Below, piece by piece: positions 23,614 through 31,730 of a DNA stretch of 64,000 nt. The first letter of the stretch is position 1; each line of letters starts with the position of its first letter. Location of the stretch: the NCBI RefSeq assembly GCF_030283205.1, contig NZ_JASNWF010000008.1, positions 62,001 through 126,000 of the forward strand, read 5' to 3'. Origin of the DNA: Actinomadura opuntiae (GTDB lineage Bacteria; Actinomycetota; Actinomycetes; Streptosporangiales; Streptosporangiaceae). The position numbers and the translations under genes were made by a program. The notes beneath the pieces are model-generated. The model was not told the origin of the DNA. It did not search any database and saw only the letters and a list, made by a program, of their open reading frames with translations.

Positions 23614-24746
23614 CCGGTCCGAACCGGTGGACCGGGATCGTCTCCACCGCCGGGCTCGGGGTCCTGTTCGCCGCGGCGATCGCCGACCAGGCGGTCGCGC
23701 TCGCCGGCAGCTGGGGCGTGGCGAGCTGGCGGCTCGGCGGGCCGGCCGCGGTGGTCGTGTGCGTGCTCGCGCTGCTGCGGCACCGGCATCCGGCCTGGAC
23801 GGCCGCCGGCGGCCTCGCCGTCGCCGCGGTCGCGATCGTCGTGGCGCGCCTGGCCGGGCTGCCCGCCGAGCCGGGTCCGCCGATGACGCTCGGGCTGATG
23901 GTGCTGACCGGCACCGCCGTGAGGGTTCTGCCCGCGGCGCAGGCCGGTGCCATCGCCGCGGCGGGTCTGGCCCTGGTCACCGGCCGCTTGGTGGTCGATC
24001 CCCCGGACGGCACGGGCGGCGTGTCGGCCGTGGCGGTGCTGAGCGCCGCGGCTTTGGCGGCGGCGGTCGTGGTGGGCCGGTCGCTGCGGACGCTCGACGC
24101 CAGGGCCGCGACCACCGCCGAGAGGGTACGCCGCGAGGAACGTCTCGAACTGGCCCGCGAACTGCACGACATCGTGGCCCACCACATCACGGGCATGGTG
24201 ATCCAGGCTCAGGCGGCCCAGATCGTCGCCCGCAGGGACCCGGCGGACGCGGCGGAACCGCTCGCCGGGATCGAGGCCGCCGGGACCGAGGCCCTCGCCG
24301 CCATGCGCCGCGTCGTCGGCCTGCTGCGCGACACCGGCGACGCCCCTCCCGTCTCCCCTGGGCCCGAACGGCTCGACGAGCTGGTCAAACGCTTCGGCAC
24401 GCGGGGCCCGAAGGCGAGGCTGCACGCGGCCGGCGGCGAGGACTGGCCGCCGGAGGTGACCAGCACGGTGTACCGGATCGTCCGGGAGGCGCTGACGAAC
24501 GTCCGGCGGCACGCGCCGCAGGCGGGCTCGGTCACCGTCACCGTCGCCGAGGAGGCCGGTGAGGTCACCGTCCAGGTCGACGACGACGCCCCGCCGGGTC
24601 CCGCCCGGCCGCACCACCGCGCCGGGTACGGGCTGGTCGGCATGCGCGAGCGCGTCGAGACGCTCGGCGGCGCGCTGACCGCCGGTCCACGGCCGGGCGG
24701 CGGCTGGACGGTGCGCGCGGTACTGCCCCTCACGGAGTCCCGATGA
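23610..24746 (+). CDS. Two-component sensor histidine kinase, HisKA_3 (NarL-partner) type
   Basis: The 378-residue kinase has an N-terminal membrane domain (about 10-160, four to six segments), a coiled linker, the phospho-acceptor box ELARELHDIVAHH with H186, and a HATPase_c domain with EALTNVRRHAP (N box) and GYGLVGMRERVETLGG (G box). This is the family that phosphorylates LuxR-type regulators. The membrane domain has short loops, so the stimulus may be sensed in the membrane. It overlaps both neighbours by 4 bp, in an operon of sensor-like protein, kinase and regulator. Confidence 0.94.
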   Translation: MTGPNRWTGIVSTAGLGVLFAAAIADQAVALAGSWGVASWRLGGPAAVVVCVLALLRHRHPAWTAAGGLAVAAVAIVVARLAGLPAEPGPPMTLGLMVLTGTAVRVLPAAQAGAIAAAGLALVTGRLVVDPPDGTGGVSAVAVLSAAALAAAVVVGRSLRTLDARAATTAERVRREERLELARELHDIVAHHITGMVIQAQAAQIVARRDPADAAEPLAGIEAAGTEALAAMRRVVGLLRDTGDAPPVSPGPERLDELVKRFGTRGPKARLHAAGGEDWPPEVTSTVYRIVREALTNVRRHAPQAGSVTVTVAEEAGEVTVQVDDDAPPGPARPHHRAGYGLVGMRERVETLGGALTAGPRPGGGWTVRAVLPLTESR

Positions 24747-25399
24747 CGATCACGGTGCTGATCGCCGACGACCAGACGATGATCCGCAGCGGGCTGCGGC
24801 TGATCCTGGAGGACCAGCCCGACATCACCGTGGTCGGCGAGGCCGCGGACGGGGCGGAGGCGGTGGAGTTGGCGCGCCGGTTGCGCCCGGACGTGTGCTT
24901 GGTCGACATCCGGATGCCCCGCCTCGACGGCATCGAGGTCACCCGCGCGCTGGCCGGGCCCGGCGTGCGCGATCCGCTGCGGGTCGTCGTGGTCACCACG
25001 TTCGACCTGGACGAGTACGTGTACGGCGCACTGCGCGGCGGGGCGGCGGGGTTCGTGCTGAAGGACGCCGGTCCCGGCCTGCTCGTCGAGGCCGTCCGCG
25101 CCGCCGCCAACGGCGAGGCGCTCGTGTCCCCGTCGGTGACCGTGCGGCTGCTGCGGCACCTGACGGCGGACGGCGCGCCGGACGCCCGCGCCAAGGACGT
25201 CCCGCTGTCCGACCGGCAGCTCGAAGTCGTGCGGGCCGTGGCGCGCGGCCGCACCAACCAGGAGATCGCCGCCGAGCTGTTCATCTCCCTCAGCACGGTC
25301 AAGAGCCACGTCGCCGGCATCCAGGGCCGGCTCGGGTTCCGCAACCGGATCGAGATCGCCGCCTGGGCGTGGGAGAACCGCCTCATCGACGGCGGCTGA
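24743..25399 (+). CDS. LuxR/NarL family response regulator
   Basis: The 218-residue protein has a receiver domain with the acidic pocket IADDQ, phospho-acceptor D55 (CLVDIRMPR) and a lysine in FVLKDAG. The C-terminal HTH has LSDRQLEVVRAVARGRTNQE and ELFISLSTVKSHV. It pairs with the upstream kinase by 4-bp overlap. Two copies of a conserved inverted box, one before this operon and one before the ABC exporter genes, make it likely that it controls both. Confidence 0.95.
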   Translation: MTITVLIADDQTMIRSGLRLILEDQPDITVVGEAADGAEAVELARRLRPDVCLVDIRMPRLDGIEVTRALAGPGVRDPLRVVVVTTFDLDEYVYGALRGGAAGFVLKDAGPGLLVEAVRAAANGEALVSPSVTVRLLRHLTADGAPDARAKDVPLSDRQLEVVRAVARGRTNQEIAAELFISLSTVKSHVAGIQGRLGFRNRIEIAAWAWENRLIDGG

Positions 25400-25415
25400 C
25401 CGGCAGCCGCGGCGA

Positions 25416-25465
25416 ACCGGCCGAAAGTACGGCCCCGGCCGGGCCGACCGTACTGCGGGCCGATG
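25416..25465 (+). promoter_or_regulatory. Inverted pair of LuxR-type sites upstream of the ABC exporter
   Basis: ACCGGCCGAAAGTACGG (25416-25432) and CCGTACTGCGGGCCGATG (25448-25465) form a dyad 84 bp before the ABC gene's second ATG. The first box is an exact 17-bp match, inverted, to one before the two-component operon. GGCTTC and CGGCATG are likewise conserved between the two promoters. Confidence 0.65.
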
Positions 25466-25499
25466 AGCCGGCGGGCGGCGGGCTTCGAGGATGAGCGGC

Positions 25500-26390
25500 A
25501 TGCCGAACGAGCAACCACCCCCGGTGCTGCACGCCGAGGGCCTGACGAAGAAGTACGGCCGCCATGCGGCGCTCAGCGATGTCGACCTCACCGTCCCGCC
25601 GGGACGCGTCATCGGCCTGGTCGGGCCGAACGGCGCCGGGAAGTCCACCCTGCTGCACCTCACGTGCGGCCTGACCGAGCCGACCTCGGGTTCGCTGCGC
25701 GTGCTGGGGTCCACCCCGGCGGCGGGGTCGGCGCACCTGGCGCGCGTCGGGTTCGTCGCGCAGGACACGCCCGTGTACGGGTCGTTCAGCGTCGCCGACC
25801 ACCTGCGGATGGGCGCGAAACTGAACCCGACGTGGGACGGCGCGCTCGCCCGGCGGCGCATCGCGCAGGCCGGGCTGCGCCCGGACCAGAAGGCCGGCGG
25901 CCTGTCCGGCGGGCAGCGTGCGCAGTTGGCCCTGACCATCGCCGCCGCCAAACGCCCCGACCTGCTCATCTTCGACGAACCGGCCGCCGCGCTGGACCCG
26001 CTCGCGCGCACCGGGTTCCTGCGGAACCTGCTGGAGTTCGTCGCCGAGCTGGGCGCCGCCGCCGTGCTGTCGTCGCACCTGCTCGGCGACATCGAGCGGG
26101 TCTGCGACCACGTGATCGTCCTGTGCGCGTCCCGGGTGCGGGTCGCCGGGGACGTCCAGGACGTGCTGGCCTCGCACCGCCGCCTCATCGCGCCGCGCGG
26201 CGGGCTCGCCCGGCCGCCCGCCGGCATCGAGATCATCCGCGCCGAGCGCGCCGGCGAGCACGACACCGCGGTGGTGCGGGGAGACGCGGTGCCGCCGGCG
26301 CCGTACCGGATCGAGCCCGTCTCGCTGGAGGACGTCGTCCTCGCCTACATGACCAGGGCGTCCGGCGACGCCGGGGAGGGCCTGCGATGA
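25500..26390 (+). CDS. ABC transporter ATP-binding protein
   Basis: The 296-residue ATPase has Walker A GPNGAGKST (42-50), Q-loop region VGFVAQDTPVYGSF, signature LSGGQRAQLAL, Walker B LLIFDEPAAALDP and a switch histidine in LSSHLLGDIERV. The C-terminal 60 residues are a family-specific extension. I chose the ATG at the same distance from the regulatory boxes as in the two-component operon; an ATG 9 bp earlier is possible. Its stop overlaps the permease ATG. Such one-ATPase, one-permease pairs next to two-component systems usually export antimicrobial compounds. Confidence 0.92.
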   Translation: MPNEQPPPVLHAEGLTKKYGRHAALSDVDLTVPPGRVIGLVGPNGAGKSTLLHLTCGLTEPTSGSLRVLGSTPAAGSAHLARVGFVAQDTPVYGSFSVADHLRMGAKLNPTWDGALARRRIAQAGLRPDQKAGGLSGGQRAQLALTIAAAKRPDLLIFDEPAAALDPLARTGFLRNLLEFVAELGAAAVLSSHLLGDIERVCDHVIVLCASRVRVAGDVQDVLASHRRLIAPRGGLARPPAGIEIIRAERAGEHDTAVVRGDAVPPAPYRIEPVSLEDVVLAYMTRASGDAGEGLR

Positions 26391-27415
26391 TCTGGCTGAC
26401 CTGGCGGCAGTTCCGCGTCCAGGCGCTCGTCGCCGCCGCCGCGCTGGCGGTGATCGCCGCGTACCTGGTGTATCTCGGCACCGACATCCGGGACGCCCAC
26501 GACGCCTACCGGGCCCGCTGCGCGGGCAGGGCCGCCGACTGCCCGGCGGCGCTGGCGCAGTTCCGCAGCGACTACGAGAACACCCTGCTGTTCCTCGCCG
26601 CCGGGCTCCAGCTGATCCCCGTCGTCATCGGCACGTTCTGGGGCGCGCCGCTGATCGCGCGGGAGCTGGAGACCGGCACGCACCGCCTCGTGTGGAACCA
26701 GAGCGTGACCCGGCGCCGCTGGCTCGCCGTCAAGCTCGCGTTCGTGGCGCTGGCCGGTGCCGTGCTCACCGGCTCGGCCGCCGCGCTGCTCACCTGGGCG
26801 GCCCGCCCGTTCGACGAGGCGACCGAGGACCGCTTCTCCACGGTCGTGTTCGGTGCCCGCGACATCGCGCCGATCGGCTACGCCGTCCTGGCGTTCGCGC
26901 TCGGCACTGTCGTCGGCCTCCTCGCGCGCCGGACGCTGCCCGCGATGGCCGTCACCGGCGTCGCCTTCGTAGTGCTCCAGTTCACGTTCCCGAACCTGGT
27001 CCGGCCGCACCTCCTGCCCCCGGAGAGGACCACGTTGCCGATGACCGCGCAGGCCATCAACGGAGCGCAGAACATCGGCAGCATCACCGGCGGCGCCGTC
27101 GTCCACGGGCTGACGATCCCCGGCGCCCCCGGCGCCTGGGTCAGCGACATCAGCCCGTTCCGCACGGCCGACGGCCGGACGCTCGGCGGCGCGGAGTTCG
27201 ACGCGTGCCTCGACGGCCCGCCGCGGACCGGCGCCGGCGGGCGGTTCGGCGACACCGCCGTCTGCCTCGGCCGGCTGAATCTCCATGTCGACATCGCCTA
27301 CCAGCCGAAAGGCCGCTACTGGGCCTTCCAGGGGCTGGAGACCGCCGTCTATCTCGCCCTCGGCGGTCTCCTCGCGGGGTTCGGGCTCTGGCGCATCCGG
27401 CACCGGGTGGGGTGA
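26387..27415 (+). CDS. ABC transporter permease (ABC-2-like)
   Basis: A 342-residue integral membrane protein. It starts with MIWLTWRQFRVQALVAAAAL, has LIARELETGTHRLVWNQSVT (the amphipathic segment typical of actinobacterial ABC-2 permeases), and about six hydrophobic helices with a large extracellular loop between the last two (about residues 190-310). The long loop contains cysteines in FDACLDGPP and DTAVCLGRL that could form a disulfide. It overlaps the ATPase gene and ends 3 bp before the stop of the converging reductase gene, leaving no room for a separate terminator. Confidence 0.88.
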   Translation: MIWLTWRQFRVQALVAAAALAVIAAYLVYLGTDIRDAHDAYRARCAGRAADCPAALAQFRSDYENTLLFLAAGLQLIPVVIGTFWGAPLIARELETGTHRLVWNQSVTRRRWLAVKLAFVALAGAVLTGSAAALLTWAARPFDEATEDRFSTVVFGARDIAPIGYAVLAFALGTVVGLLARRTLPAMAVTGVAFVVLQFTFPNLVRPHLLPPERTTLPMTAQAINGAQNIGSITGGAVVHGLTIPGAPGAWVSDISPFRTADGRTLGGAEFDACLDGPPRTGAGGRFGDTAVCLGRLNLHVDIAYQPKGRYWAFQGLETAVYLALGGLLAGFGLWRIRHRVG

Positions 27416-27418
27416 GGG

Positions 27419-28909
27419 TCAGACGAGGGTCGCGCGGGGTGCGCTCAGGCGGCCCTGCGCGTAGTCCTCCACGAGGTGGCGGACGGTCTCCATGGCGTCC
27501 TGCTTGTTGGTGCCGATGAAGCCGGTCGGGCCGCGCTTGATCCAGCCCGTCGCGTACACGCCGGGCAGGACAGCGCCGCCCGGCTCGGCGAGGACGCGGC
27601 CGCCGGCGTTCGGCATGACGCCGCGGGCCTCGTCGAACGGGACGCCGGGGACGGCGGTGCCGCGGTACCCGATCGAGCTGAGCACCAGGCCGGCGTCCAG
27701 GGTCTCGCGCTCGCCCGTGGGCTCGACCCGGTCGCCGGAACCGGCGACGTAGGCGTTGCGGACCAGCTCCACGCCCCGCACGCGGTCGTCGCCGGTGATG
27801 GCGAGCGGCGACGCGAGGTACCGCAGGACGATCCGCTTCCCCTGCCCCGCCGTGGACCGTTCCGCCAGCTTGCGGAGCAGCGCGACCTTCTGGGAGGCGG
27901 TGTGGTCGAGGGCGCCGGTGTCGAGGTCCAGGTCGGCGGAGTCGAGCACCAGGTCGATGCCCGGCGTCTGCATGAGGCCGACGAGTTCCGGCACCGTGAA
28001 GGCCGAGTGGGCGACGCCGCGGCGGGCGACGATGACGACCTCCTCGACCCCGCTGCGCCGCAGCGCGTCGAGGGCGTAAGGCGCGATGCTCGTGCCGGCC
28101 AGGCGCTCGGGATCGGCGGTCAGGATGCGGGCGACGTCGAGGGCGACGTTGCCGTTGCCGACGATGACGGCGCGCCCGTGCGACAGGTCGAACCGGCGGT
28201 CGGTGTAGTCCGGGTGGCCGTTGTACCAGGCGACGAACTCGGTGGCGGTCGCGGTGCCGGGCAGGTCGCGGCCCGGCACGTCCAGGCGCCGGTCGGCGGA
28301 CGCCCCGACCGCGTAGAGCACCGCGTGGTGCCGGTCGAGGAGCTCCTCGTGCGTCACGTCCCGGCCGACCTGCGTGCCGTAGACGATCCGGACCCCGTCC
28401 TGCGCCGCGATCCGGTCGAACAGGTCGCCGACCTGGCGGGTCTTCACGTGGTCGGGGGCGACGCCGGTGCGCGCCAGCCCGTACGGGGTGGACAGCCGCT
28501 CGTACATCGTGACCCGCGCGCCGGGCACGGTGAGCAGCTCGTCCGCCGCGTACATCGCGGCCGGTCCCGTCCCGACGACCGCCACGTCCAGCGGCTCGCG
28601 CCCCTTCGGCACGGTGAGCGGCGGGACGTGCGGCGCCAGCAGCGGCCGCGGCCGGCCGTCCCGGTAGAACGCCTCGTTGATCGACACGAACGGCTCCTGC
28701 GCCGCCGGCAGCCGGTCGTGCGGGACGATCGCGTCGACCGGGCACGCGGTGACGCAGGCGCCGCAGTCGACGCAGGCGACCGGGTCGATGTAGAGCATGT
28801 CGGACGTGAGGAAGTCCGGCTCGTCCGGGGTGGGATGGATGCAGTTCACCGGGCAGGCGTAGACGCAGGACGCGTCGCCGCAGCACGACTGCGTGACCAC
28901 GTGGGGCAT
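27419..28909 (-). CDS. Ferredoxin--NADP reductase with N-terminal 2x[4Fe-4S] ferredoxin domain (FprB-like)
   Basis: The 496-residue protein starts with a seven-iron or eight-iron ferredoxin domain (cysteines in CCGDASCVYACPVNC and VACVDCGACVTACPVD, residues 9-56). An adrenodoxin-reductase-like flavoprotein follows: FAD motif VVGTGPAAMYAADELL, YGLARTGVAPDH, NADP motif VIVGNGNVALDVARIL and a late GWIKRGPTGFIGTNK. It would shuttle electrons from NADPH to a ferredoxin or directly to an oxygenase. It lies 36 bp downstream of the AurF-type oxygenase gene on the same strand, suggesting it is that enzyme's reductase. Confidence 0.93.
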   Translation of the reverse strand: MPHVVTQSCCGDASCVYACPVNCIHPTPDEPDFLTSDMLYIDPVACVDCGACVTACPVDAIVPHDRLPAAQEPFVSINEAFYRDGRPRPLLAPHVPPLTVPKGREPLDVAVVGTGPAAMYAADELLTVPGARVTMYERLSTPYGLARTGVAPDHVKTRQVGDLFDRIAAQDGVRIVYGTQVGRDVTHEELLDRHHAVLYAVGASADRRLDVPGRDLPGTATATEFVAWYNGHPDYTDRRFDLSHGRAVIVGNGNVALDVARILTADPERLAGTSIAPYALDALRRSGVEEVVIVARRGVAHSAFTVPELVGLMQTPGIDLVLDSADLDLDTGALDHTASQKVALLRKLAERSTAGQGKRIVLRYLASPLAITGDDRVRGVELVRNAYVAGSGDRVEPTGERETLDAGLVLSSIGYRGTAVPGVPFDEARGVMPNAGGRVLAEPGGAVLPGVYATGWIKRGPTGFIGTNKQDAMETVRHLVEDYAQGRLSAPRATLV

Positions 28910-28945
28910 GGCGGGGGCGTTCCTTACCGGGTCGGGCGGCGCGGG

Positions 28946-29908
28946 TCAGGCGGCGTGGGCCTGGCGGTGCGGCTCGCCGCGGTACCGCGAGGGCTTGCCG
29001 TCGATGCCGCACAGCTCCCAGACCTTGCGGGCGGCGGGGTTCATCAGGCCGAGCTCCTCCGCGAGCATCCGCACGTCGCCGAAGTAGCCGCGCAGGATCG
29101 CCTTGGACTCCTCGCGCCGCCAGAACGCCTCGCGCATCACCTTGCGGGGGATGTCGAACTCCTTGGCGAACTGCCGCGGCGGCGCCATGATCGCGCCGGC
29201 CAGCCAGCGCATGATCAGCGGGTAGGCGATCGAGGTGACGCCCTTGCCGACCTTGTTCTGCCGCGCCACGTGCTCGTTGAGGAAGCGGTGCGCGAACGAG
29301 ATGTGCCGCGCCTCCTCGGCGATGTGGATCTCCATGGTGCGCAGCAGCGCGGGCGGGCGGGCGGCGCCGTCCCGGATGACGTCCTTCTGGAAGTGGTCGA
29401 TGGGCTCCTCACCGGCGAGGATGCCGATGAAGAAGATGACCGGCGCGTAGGCGGCCAGGTGCCAGAGCGAGGAGGTCGCCCGGTAGGGCGCCCTCATGCC
29501 CGGGGCGTCCACGCCGGTGCGGTTGACCAGCTCCTGGAACATCTGGATGTGGTTGCACTCCTCCGACATCTCGTGGAGGCAGTACCGGAACTCCGGGGAG
29601 CCGTTCGGCAGCTTCATCGCGTACTGCATCATGCCGCGGATGAGGATGCTCTCGAAGCTCAGCCCGACCTTCTGCATGTTGGCGGTGCGCCACAGCCCGA
29701 TCGCGATCCTCTTGTCCTCCGGCTGCGCCTTGTACCAGGGGTGCGCGCCGAGCGGGTCGCAGTCGGGCAGGATCCAGCGCGGGTCGGAGGCGTCGATCGC
29801 GAAGTCCTCGGAGTCCCAGTCGATGTCGAGGTACGGGTCGAACCGGCGGTGGACGGATCCGTTGGAGAGGGTCCGCAGGAACTCGCGGTACTCGGTCGCC
29901 TGCGTCAT
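28946..29908 (-). CDS. AurF-type di-iron oxygenase
   Basis: The 320-residue helical protein has a di-iron ligand set typical of the AurF/p-aminobenzoate N-oxygenase group: FESILIRGMMQYA, HEMSEECNHIQMF (E and H ligands) and EIHIAEEARHISFAH (E, E and H). AurF-type proteins use O2 to oxidise amines or C-H bonds. A divergent TetR regulator and a 28-bp operator lie directly upstream, and a ferredoxin reductase follows. The three form a compact inducible oxygenase system whose substrate I cannot infer. Confidence 0.85.
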   Translation of the reverse strand: MTQATEYREFLRTLSNGSVHRRFDPYLDIDWDSEDFAIDASDPRWILPDCDPLGAHPWYKAQPEDKRIAIGLWRTANMQKVGLSFESILIRGMMQYAMKLPNGSPEFRYCLHEMSEECNHIQMFQELVNRTGVDAPGMRAPYRATSSLWHLAAYAPVIFFIGILAGEEPIDHFQKDVIRDGAARPPALLRTMEIHIAEEARHISFAHRFLNEHVARQNKVGKGVTSIAYPLIMRWLAGAIMAPPRQFAKEFDIPRKVMREAFWRREESKAILRGYFGDVRMLAEELGLMNPAARKVWELCGIDGKPSRYRGEPHRQAHAA

Positions 29909-29925
29909 CGGGGACCTCCTAGATC

Positions 29926-29953
29926 GTTTACACTTCCTATAGGAACTGTAAAC
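29926..29953. promoter_or_regulatory. TetR-type operator, 28-bp near-perfect palindrome
   Basis: GTTTACA-C-TTCCTA is followed by TAGGAA-C-TGTAAAC. The arms pair at 13 of 14 positions, the only mismatch being C against C. It lies between the divergent di-iron oxygenase and TetR genes, so it can repress both. AT-rich content stands out from the surroundings. Confidence 0.82.
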
Positions 29954-30012
29954 AGTGGTCGCTTACCGGGTCAATGGGCGGCGACTGTGGGCCCGGCCAT
30001 AGAATCGGGTTC

Positions 30013-30639
30013 ATGCCGAGGCAGGACGGGGACATGCACGCCCGCATCCTCGACGCCGCCGCCGCGTGCCTCACCGAGGGCGGGTTCAGCTCCAACCGGA
30101 TGCTGTCGGCGATCGCGCGCCGCGCCGGGATCTCGCGGCCGACGCTGTACAAGTACGGCGGCACCCTCGACGAGATCAAGGAAGCGCTGATCGACCGCGA
30201 GCTCACCGCCTACCTCGCCGAGGCCGTGCCGATCATCGACGCCGCGCGCTGGGACGCCGACTACGTCTCCGACCTGCTGGCCTTCCTCATCGGACGGGCC
30301 CGCGCGCACCCGCTGCTGTCGGCGGCCGTCCGGGACGTCCCCGACATGGTGCTGCCGTGGTTCACCGTCCGCGCCGACATCACCGTCGCCCGGGTCACCG
30401 CCCTCGCCGCGCCGGTCGTCCAGGGCAAGATCGACCGGGGCGAGCTGCCGCCGGTCGACGTGCCGGTCCTCATCGACGTGCTGACCCGCATCGTGCTGTC
30501 GCTGGTGTTCGTGAACAGCGCCGGCGTCGACGCCGACGACCCGGAGGACCTCCGGCGCTACCTGCGTACCGTCACCGGGTTCGTCTCGCTCCTGGCCAGG
30601 CCCGGCGAAGGCGCCGCCCCGGCGGCGTCCGCCCACTGA
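30013..30639 (+). CDS. TetR family transcriptional regulator
   Basis: A 208-residue TetR protein. The HTH is MLSAIARRAGISRPTLYKYG, after DGDMHARILDAAAACLTEGG. The ATG lies seven bases after TAGAAT (30000-30005), suggesting leaderless transcription. It is divergent from the AurF-type oxygenase over a 28-bp palindrome. The C-terminal effector domain (about 80-200) has no informative motif. The last 82 bp overlap the converging LysR gene. Confidence 0.9.
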   Translation: MPRQDGDMHARILDAAAACLTEGGFSSNRMLSAIARRAGISRPTLYKYGGTLDEIKEALIDRELTAYLAEAVPIIDAARWDADYVSDLLAFLIGRARAHPLLSAAVRDVPDMVLPWFTVRADITVARVTALAAPVVQGKIDRGELPPVDVPVLIDVLTRIVLSLVFVNSAGVDADDPEDLRRYLRTVTGFVSLLARPGEGAAPAASAH

Positions 30640-31613
30640 TCCGCCCGCTGACCGGCGTCCGGCGACCGGGCCAGGTCCAGCGGCTGCGCGGTGAGCGCGG
30701 GCTGCGCGGCGGCCGCGACGGCGGTGGCCGCCCGGACGAACGCGGCGACGGCCGGCGAGCGGCAGTCCTGGGGCCAGGCGATGCAGAACTCCGCCGGCGG
30801 AAGGTCGCGGACGGTCCGGTAGGCGATGCCGGGACGCGCGTGCCGCCGCGCGATCGACACCGGCACGAACCAGATGACGCCGCCCACCTCGACCACGCTG
30901 AACAGCTCCATCAGGTCCCGGACGGGCCGGCGGCTCTCGGCGAACGACCCGCGCGCGGCGGACTGCTGCACCCCGGCGTCCCGGTGCGAAGGGCCGGGCG
31001 GCAGGCCGCCGAGCTCCGCGGGCCTGCCGTCGGGCAGCACCCGGCCGGCGAGGTCGGACAGCGACAGCGAGGAGCGGGCGGCGAGCGGGTCGGACGCGGC
31101 CAGCGCGACCAGCCGGGGCTCGGTCAGCAGCGGCTCGACGTCCAGGCCGCGGCCGTCGGCCAGCTCGGGGACGACCGCGACGTCCGCGCGGCCGTCGCGC
31201 AGCGCGGCCTCCTGCTCGCCCCGGCCGCCGAGCACCAGCTCGACCGGGATCGCCTCCGGCTCGCGCCGGTACGCGGCGAGGAACTGCGGCAGCAGCCCGG
31301 CGTCGAAGTCGGCCTTGAGCGCGAGCCGCAGCTCGGGGGCGGGGCGTCCGGCGTTGCGGGTCCGCCGCGCGGCGGCGGTGATCGCCTCCAGCACGGTCCG
31401 CGCGTCGCGGAGCAGCACCTGCCCGGCGGCGGTGAGCTCGACCTGGCGGGTGCTGCGCTCGAACAGCCGAACGCCCAGGCCGCGCTCCAGCTCGCGGATC
31501 GCCCGGGACAGCGGCGGCTGCGCCATGCCCAGCCGCTCGGCGGCCCGCCGGAAGCTCAGCTCCTCGGCGACGGCCACGAAGTACCTGAGCTGCCGCGACT
31601 CCAGGTCATTCAT
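30558..31613 (-). CDS. LysR family transcriptional regulator with C-terminal extension
   Basis: The 351-residue protein has an N-terminal LysR HTH (SRQLRYFVAVAEELSFRRAA, then MAQPPLSRAIRELERGLGV) and a type-2 periplasmic-like effector domain (about 95-300). Typical family members are near 300 residues; the last 40 or so here are a low-complexity extension encoded over the converging TetR gene. It diverges from the NmrA-like gene, which it probably controls. A candidate site overlaps its start codon. Confidence 0.88.
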   Translation of the reverse strand: MNDLESRQLRYFVAVAEELSFRRAAERLGMAQPPLSRAIRELERGLGVRLFERSTRQVELTAAGQVLLRDARTVLEAITAAARRTRNAGRPAPELRLALKADFDAGLLPQFLAAYRREPEAIPVELVLGGRGEQEAALRDGRADVAVVPELADGRGLDVEPLLTEPRLVALAASDPLAARSSLSLSDLAGRVLPDGRPAELGGLPPGPSHRDAGVQQSAARGSFAESRRPVRDLMELFSVVEVGGVIWFVPVSIARRHARPGIAYRTVRDLPPAEFCIAWPQDCRSPAVAAFVRAATAVAAAAQPALTAQPLDLARSPDAGQRADQWADAAGAAPSPGLARSETNPVTVRR

Positions 31614-31626
31614 ATCCCCAGGGTAT
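31612..31626. promoter_or_regulatory. Possible LysR-binding motif
   Basis: ATATCCCCAGGGTAT fits the loose T-N11-A pattern and has partial dyad symmetry. It overlaps the LysR start codon and sits 105 bp before the divergent NmrA-like gene. Short and not repeated, so it is only a candidate. Confidence 0.35.
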
Positions 31627-31730
31627 CAATGCGGACCGGATCGATCCTTCAGCTTCGCGGCGGCGGCGACTTGACTGGTCGACGCCGGCGCCGTTGCGGC
31701 GCCCCCCTTTCACCGCGTCTGGAGACTTCA

